DNA from: Phoronis australis
Taxonomy: Eukaryota; Phoronida; Phoronidae
NCBI GenBank assembly: GCA_002633005.1
Contig: NMRA01000097.1
Span: forward strand, 649,230-713,229
Length of the DNA: 64,000 bases
Reading direction: 5' to 3'
Shown: positions 34,845 through 50,100 of the stretch, piece by piece
How the letters are laid out: each line of letters starts with the position of its first letter
Position numbering within the stretch: position 1 is the stretch's first letter
Made by a program: the position numbers and the translations under genes
The notes under the pieces: model-generated
What the model was told of the DNA's origin: nothing
The model's input: only the letters and a program-made list of their open reading frames with translations
Database searches by the model: none

Positions 34845-37800
34845 TGAGTAAATGCCAGAATCTCTTTTTTCGGATATCATATCCTCATCTTTTTTCAGTT
34901 ATGGTATCTGCATTCCTTTGGCGATTAGTTTTTGTGGTCATGACTGTGGCTTTAGTAGCTTTTATCAGAAAGTGGCAGCAATAACGCCAAAAAGGAATTC
35001 TTTTAGCCTCATTAAAATTACTGTTAAAATACTTTAACAATCTGGAATGTTTTATTAATGTTTTTATCAGAGTGTTTATTTATGTACAACTTATTTAGTT
35101 TCTATTTTTATCACACCTCGGTTTCATTTCCTGTGGCAAATTTGCTTGAAACTGTGTTTGTTTATGTATGTTTTGATTCCATGATGTTTTTATTAACTGT
35201 AACTGCAGATATTTATCAACTATTTTTAACAATATGTATGTTTGTATGCTCATGTATGTTGTACTTAAAGGTCCAACGATTTGTTGTTGAAAAGTTACAT
35301 AACACCAGTGCCTTTCTCATAATAGTTACTAAATGATGCCACTATAATGTCATGTGACAAAATTTTCTCTGGCAGTTGGTAAACTGAATCGAAACTTTGA
35401 CTTGTGCATGGGCGCGCACCATAAGGGTCTGGGGGGCTATAGACCCCACTTTCTTAAGTGCTGCGCCGCCCATGGTCTATGGGCAGTACACCACAGGGGG
35501 GCTGGAGGCTTTAGCCCCCCACTTTTTTTCAGTGCTGCGCCGCCCAAGAGTGTGCCAATTACACTGTCTACTCAAAAACATTCATGGTGCAATTATAAGT
35601 TTGTGCTTTGATGGAGTTGTTTGAACTCTGGTTGACGTGTGGAATCAAGAAGTTGTGATAAATACAATTATGTTGAACTGAAAACGTTTTCCTTCTGAAC
35701 AGTTGAATTATAAGCTGGTAGCACTTTTCCCAATTCTGGTATAAAAGCCTATGGGCTTGCGTGAGGGGGAGTCCCTGTAGCATTTCAGGAAATCAAAGCC
35801 GTCATACATCGTTTTAGGTAAAATTTTTTTTTGAATTTTAAAAAAAGCTTTATTACTAATTTCGGCGTGCTCAGTACACTGTGTCTGGGTTTCGCGGGAA
35901 CGCTGCAGTTCGTTAGTGCTTAGTCTTCGTCATGCATGTAGCATGACTGATGAGGGTCATTTCTGTTTCTAGTCGGATTGCCGCCGTTGGATTACGGAAT
36001 GAGGGGACAAGATGCTTCAACCAACTGCACAAACAGATTTTTGTTGTGACTAGGGGCCGACAAATATTTACGGGCCCCCGTAACAACGGTCATACGGTTG
36101 CTTTGGCTTGCGTAGTACAGCCCGACCTAAAATATTCCGCTTGCTCCAATACTCGACGTTATACCTTTTGCACTGAAAGTTCCAAAGTCGCACCTCTCCG
36201 TAACCTGTCGATAATTCGCTGTCTGGTCATGTTTTTACCTACAGCCGGGCACATCCAGTGGCGTGATGCGGCATATGATATGACTAGAACAGTATTTATA
36301 TCAGTATCTGCATGCATAGAACAGATGCAGACACCCAGCTAGCTGCTTTTCTTTAACTTGTCCTGGACGACAAGGAGACCGCTACTCGGTGGATTGCATT
36401 TCGCCACCGTGACCATGTCGAAGAGACCACCATAAAAACTGGTATTGTGATGTCCAAAGCGTTGTGATGCCACAGTATTTTGTGCAACGAATTGGTGAAT
36501 CTTTGTTGGAATGCACTATGTAGACTACTGTGAAATCATTTTAATTTGTAAAATGCAAAAATCACTATAAATCCTCAAATGATATGCGACCATTTACAAG
36601 TAATGGCACAATTGACTTGGAAAAGTACTATGCAAAACGTGTCGAACTGATGAACCCCAAGAAGTAACGACTAAATCCTGTAAGTGAAATGCAGTGGAGA
36701 CAAAGTTACTAAAATGATGTAAGGCACCCACTAAGTTTTATGATTCCGTAAAATGAAACTAGGCCTACTTGTTTGCAATGAGCCCATGAAATGGAAGTAA
36801 TAATTCCATCTTCTTGAAACGTAAAATTAATTCCTAAATATTGGAAGTAAATGAACCAGTAAAATGCTTCTGAATTAATGGCCGACAAAAATCACTAAAT
36901 TAAGTCCGTGTAAATGCAACTATACAAAATCATAACAATCAGATAAATTAATGCAAGACGCAGTGAATTTATGAATCCGAAAAAGCATAGGATCTGATAG
37001 CGCACAATGAATTACGGCAAAACAAGGACTGATGATTATTTTACTGCGATGAATAGGAGAACCTTGCAAAAGCTAAAAAGTCAGTGAATATGATTGTGTA
37101 AACAGTTTTTAGAATGTATACCGGTCTGTTACGCAGATCTTGTGCTGGCGATACGACAGACGACTGAGATTAGTTCTAGTTCAGCCAGGTTCGTGATCAC
37201 GCACCAGCCTGAGTAGCATGCCATTGTGGAAACAGAACAGTTCGAGTTGAACTAAATCGAACTACTGACGGCGGATGGAATTGAATCAATGAAAAACACT
37301 AGGTACCACGACCCCTAAGTCTAGCGAAGGACTAACAGCTTATTAGCTATTCGTTACTTCTCACCATGCAGTTTAGTTGCTACTATACGTAAATCGCCTG
37401 CGGGGCCTCACACTACGGTAGTTGTGAGCAGCGGGATATCTGAGTTCAGTTGGACATGATCTTTACAAGGCCCCGCGGGAAAACCGGTGTCGACGTCCGC
37501 CCTTTAATATCACAAAAGTTGATCTAAGCTCCTAATTGACAGGGCAATTATCGCATTCGCGATGCGTTCACGGCAAGGTAGGCCCTAATATTGTCTTTAG
37601 TGAAATAAATGTCAGAAAATCTGGTACTTTTTAATGTGGTTTTGGCTTCTGAAATTGAAATTTTCATGAAAATTTAAGTGTAGAATCCTTCTTACACGTA
37701 AGAAATAAGATAAAATTTTGTTGACGGCAATTTTGAGTCGATGCATGTTAACATTAAATTTCACTCAGCGCGTTTGCATTGTGATAGCCGGCGCCGGGCT

Positions 37801-38163
37801 GACTCGGACTAACTCAGAGCCTACCCGAAAGAAAAGAGATTGACCGGTAACAGGCCTCTGAAGACGGTGGTGTCTGGGGTGCAGACTAAACGAGTTATTT
37901 GCAATGCACTGTTTTTCCTGGGTATTTTGTTAATATTCACTGTCTCCTCTTGGCTAATTAGCTGTCCCACCCAATGAGCTATCTCATAGGGCACGTCCAA
38001 CTTAGAGTATATTGAACACCAGATGTCGCGATTTGTATTTTTATTATCTCCTTTCCGAAAGAGTAAAGCTATGGCGCGATATTTTGCAAATTTTACTAAG
38101 CGATGCCCTCTGCAACGTTAAACAGCTTGAATATAGTAGGCCTTAATATATACCTTTTTCGTG
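34845..38163. other. Intergenic region between FAM221 and TUBGCP4
   Basis: It holds the FAM221 3' UTR, the second MITE pair at 35408-35546 and otherwise AT-rich unique sequence. A 130-codon open frame at 35950-36342 has no recognisable features. The TUBGCP4 promoter and 5' UTR must lie in the last kilobase, but I see no clear core element. Confidence 0.5.
35408..35546. mobile_element. Tandem pair of palindromic MITE units, locus 2
   Basis: Same structure as 25759-25907: ATGGGCGCGCACC start, GGGGGGCTATAGACCCC hairpin core, GTGCTGCGCCGCCCA end, then a second unit. Sharing the doubled form suggests that the two-unit element is what moves. Confidence 0.65.
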
Positions 38164-41100
38164 ATGTTGCACGAACTGCTGCTGGCACTAAATGGGTTTC
38201 CCGGAGGAATATTTGTCGAGGATCGAGCAAAAAACATACAGGTAGTGTGAAAGTTTAGGTAGGATTTGCCAACGACGTATACTGGGGAACCCAATGGTCG
38301 TCCGCCTAAGCATAAAACCGACTTGCTGTTGTACTCACCGAATTATTCCACTTCAAAGTTATGATCTGAATAGGATTCTATTTAACTCTCACAGATATAC
38401 CGCATTCATCGATTCGGAAGTTTTCTTTAATTTGTGCCGAGTTATTTCAAATGTGCACTGCCTTCGGCAGCCATTTTATTGTGACACCTAAGGTCGTCAT
38501 ATGCTGCCCCCTTTTGTAAAAACTGAGAAACATGCAGAAAAAGGCCAACGAAGTAATGAAAATTGCAACAGCCTGTTTTTATTGACATAAACTCGATTTG
38601 AAGCTTTGATGTTGAGCTCTGCACTGTGGTTTCCAATAAAAGCCAATTGGACAACATTTCAATGCAGTTTAATGGTGAATGCGTGAGGCAAAAATGTTAA
38701 GAACCCAGCGTATCGCATTTGTCTGCGGATTTTTCCTTTGGCCTTCTAGATCCTACTAGTGCCTGGGAAAAACAGATACATTGCATAAACAAACCCTGGA
38801 TCATGTTTTGTGTCCCGTCGGAAGAAAATTTAAATTCGAAAACATCTTCTGAAAACGCACAAAAAAGTGTATTAGTAAAATCTACTGATTTTTAAGTGGT
38901 TTTAAAAAACAATCGGTAAACTCACCGATTTTTGTCTCATTACTTTGATACGTGTCTCTTCCGATAAGTTAGTACCTAACGTGCACACGAGCACTCCAAA
39001 TTGGAACGCTAAGTCCCGCGTGGTTGCGCTGCACGCGAAACAAGATGGCGGACGACCTTTGGAGCCTGACGACAATAGGTAACCGGACTATATAATCGTA
39101 TAGCATGCCTAAATCTAAATGACTAGTCACTTATTTATTAATTTTACTAATTATATGAACATGGTGATTTTAGATATACTGATGTCCAGCAGTACATATT
39201 GTTGTAATCGGCAACAATATTCAAGTCACAGTATTGGCAGATTTACTAACATACTGAAACTTTCCGGTTAATTTCAGATTCTCTCAGAATTACCTTTCCT
39301 GCACTCCACAGAGGCAGCCCTGTGTAACCGTCTCTGTGTGCTGGCAACGTATTACAAAAGGCTCAAAGACTTCATAAGAGAAAATGGCCATGTGTCCTCA
39401 CTGAAGAGATCATCTGAAGGTGATTGTTGTATTTAGTGTTATTTTGGTGAAAACAATGATGGATTTAAATCGACTTGGCATGTTTTGGCGTTTATTAAAA
39501 CACCATCCTCAGAAGCATAAAACAGTGGCTACCTTGCTAGGCCCAACAACAAGTAATGATACAGTATCAGTATTATTACCCAGAAGACTGTTCGTGTATT
39601 TCTCATGCACACTGAGTGAAAAACTCAATGTGCTCATAAAGAAACACGAGTACATTACTACTGGCACATAATTTGTTTTGTTCACAGGCTAGGTTGGTAG
39701 TCTCCTGTACCTCCAAGGTTTGTAAATATATGGTAGCTTGTGAATTCAATTTTGTCCAATTTTCATGCAAAGAACAGAAATGCAGTCCTCCTGTGCTGAA
39801 TTGGGAATCTGCTGGTCCATGGACCTAGGAAGAGAGCTAATATTTTGGTGTATGCGTGCGAATGTAAATGGCTTCATTTTTGATAGAACATGCACGGTTC
39901 CCATTCTTTAAGGAAATTTATAATTTTTAAATTTTTTATTGCAAAGACATAACTGACACACATACAAACATACTTTCTCTTTCATCCTTCTTGCACACAA
40001 TGTAATTACCATGTATAGAAACTGCCAACTTTTGCTGACTCAAACCTTCTTTTTTATTATAATTAAACTTTTCTATTTTGTAATATATATCCTGTTCTTG
40101 TTTAAAAAATATTTCAGATGGCTGTTGAGAATTTGGTTTTATGAGTAGACAGTTTTTTTGCTAAGAGTAAAGGAAAATGATGAGAACCTAGAAAAGACAA
40201 AGTTAATCTCCATAAATGTACATGGAAAGTTGGGAAATCTCACATGATAAAAATCTGTTGTTTTGCACGTCACATTTCAGATTGCGTTCAGTTCCTCAAG
40301 CATCAATCATCACTTAAATTTAACAGTGCATTGAGGGAAGATGGGAATTGTACCTTGGAGAACTCATACGGAAAATGAAGACACAAAATGAGTGGGAACT
40401 TCTTTCCCAATTAATGTTTTGATCGGTCGTATGCAATGTTGTCAGTTTTGTCTGCATTCCACGTACTTTTGACTGACACAATGTTATAACTGTCCCTTCA
40501 ACAATATGACAACACAGCTAAAGAAGCAAATTGTATGAAACACACACTAAATCAGGTCACTTGTCAGCACAATTCTCAATCTACGATCATACTTAATAGG
40601 TCAGGTGTCAGGTCTTCATGGACTTTACCTGCGATCGTTCTGCGATGGATTGGATAGGGTGCTGGACCCCTACAGAGAGACTCTGTTAAAGCTGGAGAAG
40701 GAGGTATTGGCTGATCCCCACCTGCATATATCTCACCTTCAGAGCTCTCTAGAGGAGGTAGGCTCTAAGTTTGTTTATCCTTTTATGATCTAAGCGCGTA
40801 ATGACTCAGATTTTACGCCTAGATATAAAGCTTTTCAGTGCTTTCTGCGCTGACCTGGAATTATTTTACATTAAAAATCATTGATTTTGCACGATTAATG
40901 AAACACTGGCTAAATTCAAGAAACTTTATTCCTTTTATGTGTATTTAACAGAATTTTACACATTTCAGAATGTATGAATATTTTAGGTGATTTACAGATA
41001 CATCAAATTTTTCATCCAATGTCTATTCTGACCCCACCTCGACTGCCACTGTAAACTAATAAATAACATGTTGAAGAAGCCAATCTTTCTTTCCTTCTGA

Positions 41101-44100
41101 AGGAAGCGCTGTTCTGTTTTCAGTTTCTGCTCCTAATATGGTGTGCAGCAAATTAACTCGGATGCTGGAAAATAAATGCCGTTTGGAAATATGAGTCTAT
41201 AGTTTTCTCATTTATTTTGGAAACATAGGAAAATATGTTTATTATCAAGCTTCAAAAAAGCTCCGCGAATTTTAGGTTCACTAAGCAAATTTAACAAAAA
41301 ATTAAGGACTTAAAGCAAGTAATTTGAAACATCGCCTGCGATTGGGTGTTTAGCCACAATCAAAATTTTTTTTTTTTTAAGATCTACATTGTTTGTGTCA
41401 AACATTTGTCTTAGGAAGATGCTGAGATTAACTTATTTTTAGACATCTGGAATTTTCTTTTCCTTTTTGCTTTAATTTCGTATCTGAAATATTTTCAAAG
41501 ATATATGGATTTGTTGTAAAAGTTGATAGTAATGAATACTCTAGCATTATAATTTTAAAAGAAAGTTGACATATTTCATAGAAATTCTCCTTTAACAAAT
41601 CATCGTTTAACATTGAAGAAAATCAGAAGAACACGAATTCTGACCAATAACTAGATAATTAGCAGAGAAATTGTACTTAACAATATACTCAACACTGGCG
41701 ATTGGTTTTAAAAAGGTTGTGCAGTGTATAATTATGTACTTTTAATGAGAGAACTTCACTGACTGTTTCAGTACCACTTGTTATTGCCTGGTCTCTATTA
41801 TGTTGTGGAAGAAATCAAGACTCACAAGGTGAGTGATCCTCACATCAGTTTGCATTAATAACTAGTACTGCTGTGTCTTGACAACACCGCTGACGGTAAA
41901 AAGTCTCTAGCGTGGGAAAAATTAATTATTCTGTATAATTATGTTGTTTTGTTTTGTGTCTCGAAAATCATGATTTTTTTTATTTTTCTATCATGAGCTT
42001 GGGAGAATTATTAATATATAATGTGATGCCTGATGTAAGATGTGACTGTCGCCAAAAGAAAAGCCTATCAGTTAAGGCTGGCTGGTATGTGTAAATGGAA
42101 CTTAGTTTTTAAACGAACATGTCTTATAGAAAATTTGGTGCTCAAATATCTTTAACATCCACCTTGTTTTGACATGGCAGCTGGTGATTTGCTGATTACT
42201 TTCTTCTAGTTTGATCATTCCTGAAAGCTAGCAGCATTAATTTTACAAAATTAAATTGGCAGTGTATTTCTGGCTATTCACTTCCCGCAATGTTTTGTTT
42301 ACAGCATCATGGCTGTCAACTGCTTGAAGTTCTTCACAAGCACACATCATGTGGGATACTTGTGGTCAAGAAAGCAATACACAAGTAAGTGGACAGTGAC
42401 CTTATTTACATTTGGCCAAGGTCGAGTGATTCTTGTTCATCATGCTAATTCTGCCCCATCACTGGGTAGAATTTGCTGTACACATAATCAACTTCTTACG
42501 GTAATTTTTATCTCAGTAGGAAACACAATGAGTTAGCCGGTCTCATTAAGGTAGACCATCCTACAATGACACGGTAATGTTCCTAAAAATTATTTCAAAC
42601 TTTTCAATTTATTTTTGTTTAGCTTCCTCTTAATTTTAAGTCTGGCTGTCAGAAATCTTGAGAATCCTTTCCACTGAAAGTACAGTAGAATTGGCAAAGT
42701 GTGTCTTGCATGATCGAAGGCATTACAAAAATTGTGAAGCAATTCACTGATGCAGAAATATAGTGTTAGAAACCTTTCATCAACAGGCATCCATGCCGAA
42801 AGAATTTTGTTTGTTAGAGAAAATAACTGTCATTCGCTTCAGGAATTTGCAGGAACTGATTAGTATTGTGTCAAAAAATTATGTTTATACAGTACTGCTT
42901 TTCATGAGACTGCCTGTACAATTCATAGTGGAAGAGTCTCTGCCCTGAATATGGTGATATTGTTTGATTATAATTGATTTGATGTCATTTCTTTGTTAGA
43001 ATTCTTCACAACTGTCATCAGCTGATGTACAAGCAATTGTCTGCCTGGCTTTTGTATGGTCTTTTGACTGACCAATTCGGCGAGTTCTTTATTTACCGGG
43101 TCAAAGGTCGTCTCCACAGCAGCGACCTGTCAGTTGAGGAAGATGATCTTGGTCTTGGTGGAGTCACAGGCAGGCAACTCAGACAACTCATGGTAGGGTG
43201 GATTTTGCTCTTTGTCAAAAAGTATTGTCTATGTTGCCTTGGGGCTTGTTGTATCAAAGGTGTTACAGGCAGTGGTAGTTAAGATATTGTGAGTGTGAAT
43301 GGGTTATTGTTGTCATGTGTACAGTAAATGACCATCTTCATAACCTCTTAAACCCCTGCCTGTCCAGCATACTCTGAAAATAAAACATCTAGATGTGATG
43401 AATCTGGCACCAGTTTTCTCATTCTTATGGCTTAAGTTATACACATTTCATGCTTACTAGTTTTTGTTTGTTTAGATACAGTTTCTTTTTGTACATTTCA
43501 GCAAATTTCCGGAGTGCCCACAGAGGTCAGCACCAAGGACTTTGAGCAGTTTGCTATACGGCCTGGTATGTTGCCGTCATATATCCCGACCCGCATGGCT
43601 AACCGCATACTATTTGTTGGTGAATCCGTACAAATGTTCGAATCTGATGATACCTATGGCAAGCAGCGAACAAGTAAGCAAAGAAAAGCAGAATTATGTT
43701 CTAATCCAACTTCTGCATCAAATGCTTGTTGTTATATGTATGATCATTGTCTGTGGTAACATGAACAAATATCCTATCGTGTTGAATTGCAAAAATGGAA
43801 CAGAAGTTATCTTATTGCATTTCTCATCGGAAATCTCTGAAAGCACAATACTATGTAGAATTAGGCGAGACGTGCGACTGAAATTTGTCAAAATTGTACT
43901 TTTTTGAAGGTTTCTCAAATTTTGTTGACAGTCTAGGCATGGATATGGGATAGTTTCTGTAATGTTGCTGTAACACAAGAGATCACTAGTGTTTTGTGAG
44001 TAAGCAGGCAATATATTGAATGGTCTTATTGTAGTACAATGTCTGAGCAATGAGTGAGCAGCTAGTAGGTGTGTTGCTTAATCTTGGTAAACACTCACTA

Positions 44101-47100
44101 ATACTCACGGATCATAATCCAAGTCAAAGTTCACATAGTTAAAAAGTCTCTGCAGTATTTTCCCTCTCTCCCAATGAAACTCAATTATGCGGGTCAGGGT
44201 GCCACAAAACCTGTTAGCTATTAATGGATTCTTGGTTTAGTTGGCAAGGGTTTTGAGAAATATTATGAATTTACAGGCTCAGTTTTGAAGAACCAGAAGG
44301 ACGATTTTGCTAAGCAGTTATACCAGCTGTCACTGCAAGAAGAGTTCTCTTTGATCGATTTTGAGAAAGTCATTGATGAAATACGTACCAGTGTTGCTGA
44401 GGTAGGAATATGTACTAAGTAGTGAAAGCCGCATGCAACTTTTAGTCACAGTTCAGTGAACATGGCGTCTATGACTAACGAAACTAGCCACGGACACAAA
44501 CATTGTACTCCAACCATTCAGGTCATTGCGCAATCATGCAATGTAATGCAAATTTGCTGTTTTATTACAAGCATCAAAACTGATTCTTACAAATTTTATT
44601 ATTTCAAATCTGAAACTGTTTTGATGTCCCAGCATTATTGTTAAATGCCTAAAAGTCTTGAACTGCATTTTGGGAAAACTTAACGCCTTGCTTTCATAGG
44701 CTTATTTTGGAAATATTTTCTGAATGTAGAGCGCAATTTAAAATGTTACGGTTTGTATTGTTTCCTAGAGTTAAAACGTTTTAACGGAACGTGAAAGCTA
44801 AGCCAGACTGCATGGCTGAGTAAGAGGACTGAATTCAGTTTATTTTGTAGACAAGTAAAAACATGCTTAAACAAACTACCGTGATCTCTAGCTCTTATGT
44901 ACACGCACATTGTCCTTCATTCCTTTTGGATATCACTGACACATGTTCCACTTTTTGGTTCAAGTTTTTGGTAGGGAGTAGCAGGAGAGTTATTCCATTT
45001 AACGAGTGTACACCTAAGGCATACCACCTGAAATTCCAATTATCACAGTCTAATTGTAAATTTTCTGTACCAGCACCTGTGGACCCTAGTGGTGGAAGAG
45101 TCCAACTTGGAAGGTCAGATGAGAATCATCAAAGACTTCTTTCTGCTGGGTCGAGGAGAGCTTATTCTGGCCTTCATCGACCAAGCCTCGCCAATGCTGT
45201 CAGTGCCACCCAGTGGTACCACACAACATGGTATTGTCTTTCTCTTTGTCTATAGAATGCAATGGGATGTTTGTCGTATGCTGGGTGCAATATTAGAGTT
45301 CAAGTACATTACTTTTCAAAAAAGTTAGAAATCAGTTAGTTCTTTTTGTCTGGTCTCCTTTTGGGTTTTTGCTATTGTTTTGACTATGGCAGGAGAATTT
45401 CAACGAAATTTGGCAACTTTTTCAGAATGACTGTGGGCATTCTCAGTCATTCACTTTTGGAATAGTTTTAAAGCTGCATGTGCCAGACCTTGGCATAACT
45501 TGTAGTCTTATCTAAAATACAAATTAATATTTAAAACTGAATTTTGAGTTGTTTGTATCGGCTTGGAATTGGTGCATTTGAGTTCAAAGAAAAGACAACC
45601 ATTTTGTTTGATTTTTAGAATTTACTTCGTTGTTCTTTGTACATTTTGTTGGTAGCCGTCTGTCTCAAGAGACAATGGATATGTGCCATCTGTCAGTCAT
45701 TGGTTAAATTGCAGCATTGCTTGTGGCCAAAAAGTCCAATTCTGGCACATTTAGTTGTGATTATATACATTTGTTTGTATGTCCAGATATCAACATGGCG
45801 TTCCAGCAGGCAGGCAGGAGTGTATTGTTGGAGGATGAGTTGGTTCACAAGTTTACCCTCACAGTCGATGTCAAGCCAGGAAACAAGGATAAAAGTAAGA
45901 CACGGTGAAATATTGAACATACTGTTGTAGGATTTCGCCCAATTCTGATTCTATCACTTGCTATTTTGATATAAAAAGCATTTGACATACAAATCTTTAG
46001 CGTTGCGAGAGTATGATAAATTTTAAGCCAGGTCATTGAGTTGTTGGTACAGATTCTGTTTGAAGTTTCAAACCTGATCAAATCTCTGATTTGTCTTTCA
46101 GAAAGCACCAGCCAAGAAGACACTTCGGCCAGTGAACCTGGATGGAATAGTCTGGGAATGAATTATACAGTGGAGTGGCCACTGCATGTACTGTTCACTC
46201 AGAGTGCTCTTGAAAAGTAAGTCAAGTGACTGTCATGACACATTGGCTAATGAATTGCCTGATCACTGCTCCACCTAGTGGCCTTTAATTTTTGAGATGG
46301 CTGCTGGGATGAGCCAAATCTGTCAAGGTAACAACTCATTCAGTGTCAGGGTTCCAAAAAAATTTAGTTTCCATTTCTCTTAACATATATAGATAAATCT
46401 TTCCTTTTAACATTAGCTCCCATTCTCCACTATTATGACGCATTTTGTGTCTGTGGCATACAGTAAAATTATAAAGTTAGTGTTCCTTAATTTTGTCACT
46501 GTAAAAAAGCTTGCTGTTATACATTTTATACAATTCAAATTAGCATATTAATTTTTGATAGCCTAAGTTTTTGTCCTAAATGAATCAGACATGTTGCCAA
46601 CACTTAAAACGCTAGCATATATTTTACTTAAAACTCGCATATTGGAGATAATACTGTCAGATAACAGTTATCACCATAGAATAAATAAAGTACAAATTAC
46701 TTCAAAGTTTACTGATGTGACGGGCTCTCTTTGTTCTTGACTGGAGACCAGATATGACTGTAACTGATAGCTCTGCCTACTCTCTTCACTATATTGTCAC
46801 AGGTTGACATACTTTGAGCACAGAATACTATGTGTAGAACTTTTATCTTAGTATTCTAAATATACCTAAAACATTGGGAGATATTTGAGCAGAGTTTGCA
46901 TCGTGGGATTAGTCTACCATCTTGGGTAGACTAAGTGTTTAGGCATAAACGTGAAGAAGTAGATTTCATGTATTAGGCCAGAATTGGGCAGTTCTAACAC
47001 TGCTAACAGCTAACCCGCGCAGAGGTTATGGAATATTTCACTATTGACCAACTATGGTATACTTCACTATTGACCAACTATGGTATACTTCACTATTGAC

Positions 47101-50100
47101 CAACTATGGTATACTTCACTATTGACCAACTATTGCTGGCATGTACACATAACTCTTTTCCTACTTGCATTACCCTACCCCTCACTCACATACATGTACT
47201 GGTAATGTGTCACTGTGCCCCTAAATACCTTGTGTAGCACTTAACCAAACCCTGGCGCTTTGAGATGCTGTGCTCATGTTGCATTGAAATTCAGCCCCTG
47301 GTAGTAGTCTAAAAACGTCGCTTAAAGTTGCATTTCATCCTAATGAGCTGGCTAAAAATGTATTAAATCTTTTACTCGGCTGATAAAATTACTCTCATAA
47401 TTATTTTTTACTTGGATAGAATTCTAGTTTTATTACCACCAAGGTAATCGAAACCAACAGTGACTTGAGAAAATACTTCAGAGATTATTGCAGTTGGCTT
47501 ATCCTAAAATTGCATAAATATTTGGTAATGGCGCATGTATGCATTGTGTGTGTCCAGAGTTGGTAAATAATGCAATCCTTCATTGGTAAAGACTACTACG
47601 AGACTGATTTTATCATGACAGTAAAAAGCTTATCCAAATAAACAGGGTAGAGGTACAGCTTTAATCAAGCCCTGGCACTTAATCGAGCCAAGACAATGTT
47701 TCAGTTGACTTAGTCTTTGAGATATATGATCTCTGAACTTGCATCCATTTAAGATACAACACAGTGTTCAAGTTCTTAGTGTCAGTCAGAAGGGTTCAAC
47801 TTCACCTGCAACACATCTGGGCATTGCAAATGGAACGCAAAAAGTTACTATCAGCCGACGTTCACTCTGCGGACAAGTGGCACCTGCGGACACATATGGC
47901 TTTTCTGGTAGATAACTTACAGTATTACCTACAGGTGAGTCCATTCAGTGGTCAAATGGCTGTGTTTGACACATTTCGCTGTACCACTGAACAGTGTCCA
48001 GTATCAGCTTTGTTAAATGTTTTCAGTTTCATTACACCAGGCCTTAAAAAAGTGCAGGTTTCGGAATGCTGTGCTTGCCTTAGTTAAAAATCTTTCGGCC
48101 TGATCATGAGCAGTGGCATGCGATTTTCCAAAAGAGATCTGCAAACAATTTCTATGATTTGTGAACATGTAAAATTATTAATAAATCCAGTATTTTGTGG
48201 TTTCTGTTTTTAAGTAAACCTCTCTATTGGATTTATATTATTTTTCAGTATTGTTTAACATTAGAATTTCAATTTAACTTAATTTTGTTTATTTAGTTCA
48301 ATGAACACACTGTCCTTTCAAAGGTTACTTGCTCGATATGGCATGTGTTTCAGATTGCAAAATATCACTCCCTTTCCCACTTAATCTGTAATAAATGAAA
48401 AACAAACCCTTCCATTTGTAATCTCACCCCAAGCTCCTATAACTACACTATAACTTCCCTTTTGGCCACCAGGTGGATGTGATCGAGTCTCAGTTCAGCA
48501 CCTTCACATCATCCATACATGCCACGCATGACTTCGAAGCTGTGAGGTTCGCGCACGACCAGTTTCTAACGTCGTTGTTATCACAATCATTTCTGCTCAT
48601 GAAACCCGTGAGTTTGTTGTATTACTTTACACTTTAATATGCCAGTCACTCTTTATTGTTTCTTGTAATGTCTTTTGGGTCTCTGCCATGGTCCCTATGT
48701 TCTCTGGCTGTAGAATGTGCAAAAATGATGCTTCCATCGGTTTTGTAGTGATGCATTCTTTGTTAACATAGTCGCATCTTGTAGGATATTTTGCTTTGCT
48801 ACAATGACAGTTTTGACCTGATCCTACTTGGTGGACTGTGCAGTCCTTATGTTACAATCAAGTCATATTTTGTTTCTTTGAGAATCTTAATTTTATGATT
48901 TTTGCCATTTTTGGTTTTCATAATATTTGAAGAAATTAAAATTAGTAAATGGCGAACCTTTTACTTTGTTTGGGATTTCACCAAATTTGACGAAAATAAA
49001 ACGTTGTTATGAGAGTAGCTGATTTGGAATCCCTTTGTGCCTAAACAGCTTATTCATCTCATGCCACAATGCAATAGAGTACAAAACTATTTTTCAAATG
49101 ATTTTATTAATTATGGTAGCTACTAATTTGCAATTTTCTCAAAGCTTGGACAAAATTAGAAAACTTATTGATTGAATGTTTTTGTACGTTCTTGACAACT
49201 ATTGTCGAACTGTCACCAGGTGTACCACTGTCTGATGGAGATCCTGTCTACGTGCCAGTCATTCTGCCACCTAGTGTCACATTCCTCAGAGCCAATGTTG
49301 GATGACGAGGTCGGTCAGATGGAGACCATCACTAAGGTATTGTAAGAATGTCTTGTTTGCAAAAAAAATATTAAAAAATTACTTAACGTTGACATGGTCC
49401 GATTTATTTTCAAGTAGTGTTTTCCAATGTTGACCATTAGGCAAACTTGCTTGACACTTTAGTTCTGTCAATGCGCTGTCACCACTAGACTATGAGGCAG
49501 GTTAGACCACTGCAGCACTCTCTAGTGGCCTCTTGAGTCTCAACAGGAGACTTTTTGTACTCTTGGAGAGATCGTTTCAGTATGACATCTAGAGAGCCAA
49601 TTGAAAATACTCAATAATTTTACTGAACCGGAACACAGACGTATTTGATGGCAATGTGCAGCCCCTAATCAATGTTTGGCCAGATTTCACCACTGCGGAC
49701 TCTCCCAATTGCCATTTTGGGTCTTAACAAGGGGGTTTTCTGTATTTTGAGGGAGAAAAGCATCTCCAAATGATATCTGGACAGCTGATCGACAGTTTTC
49801 AATGAAACAGTTTTTGACGGCACTGTGCTGACACAAATCAAGTATTGGTTGGATTCAAATAAGGCGGCACCCCCTATTGGCCAAGTTGTGTGGTTGATTC
49901 TAATGAAATTTACCACAGTAAAGTGGGGCATCATTGCAATGCTTCCCACTTTACAATTTGCAACTTTTTCTGATGGTAAGGGACAGTGGAAGCAGGCAGG
50001 GCTTATCAGCATTTTTGAGGAACCAATTTGGAACAGATTTTATGCGAGCTACATAGCCATTAGTATTATTTTTTAGTATATTTTTTGTCATGTGTTTCTG

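Noticed and set aside
35950-36342. 130-codon plus-strand ORF
   Set aside because: No recognisable domain, no clear splice context and no neighbour exons; probably chance.
36540-37100. A-rich region with recurring TAAATCC/GTAAATG phrases
   Set aside because: No consistent period and no clear unit.
39045-39078. MADDLWSLTTI as the N-terminus of TUBGCP4
   Set aside because: It joins the next exon out of frame and hits a stop, whereas 38164-38241 encodes the expected MLHELLLALNGFPGGIF start with matching phase.
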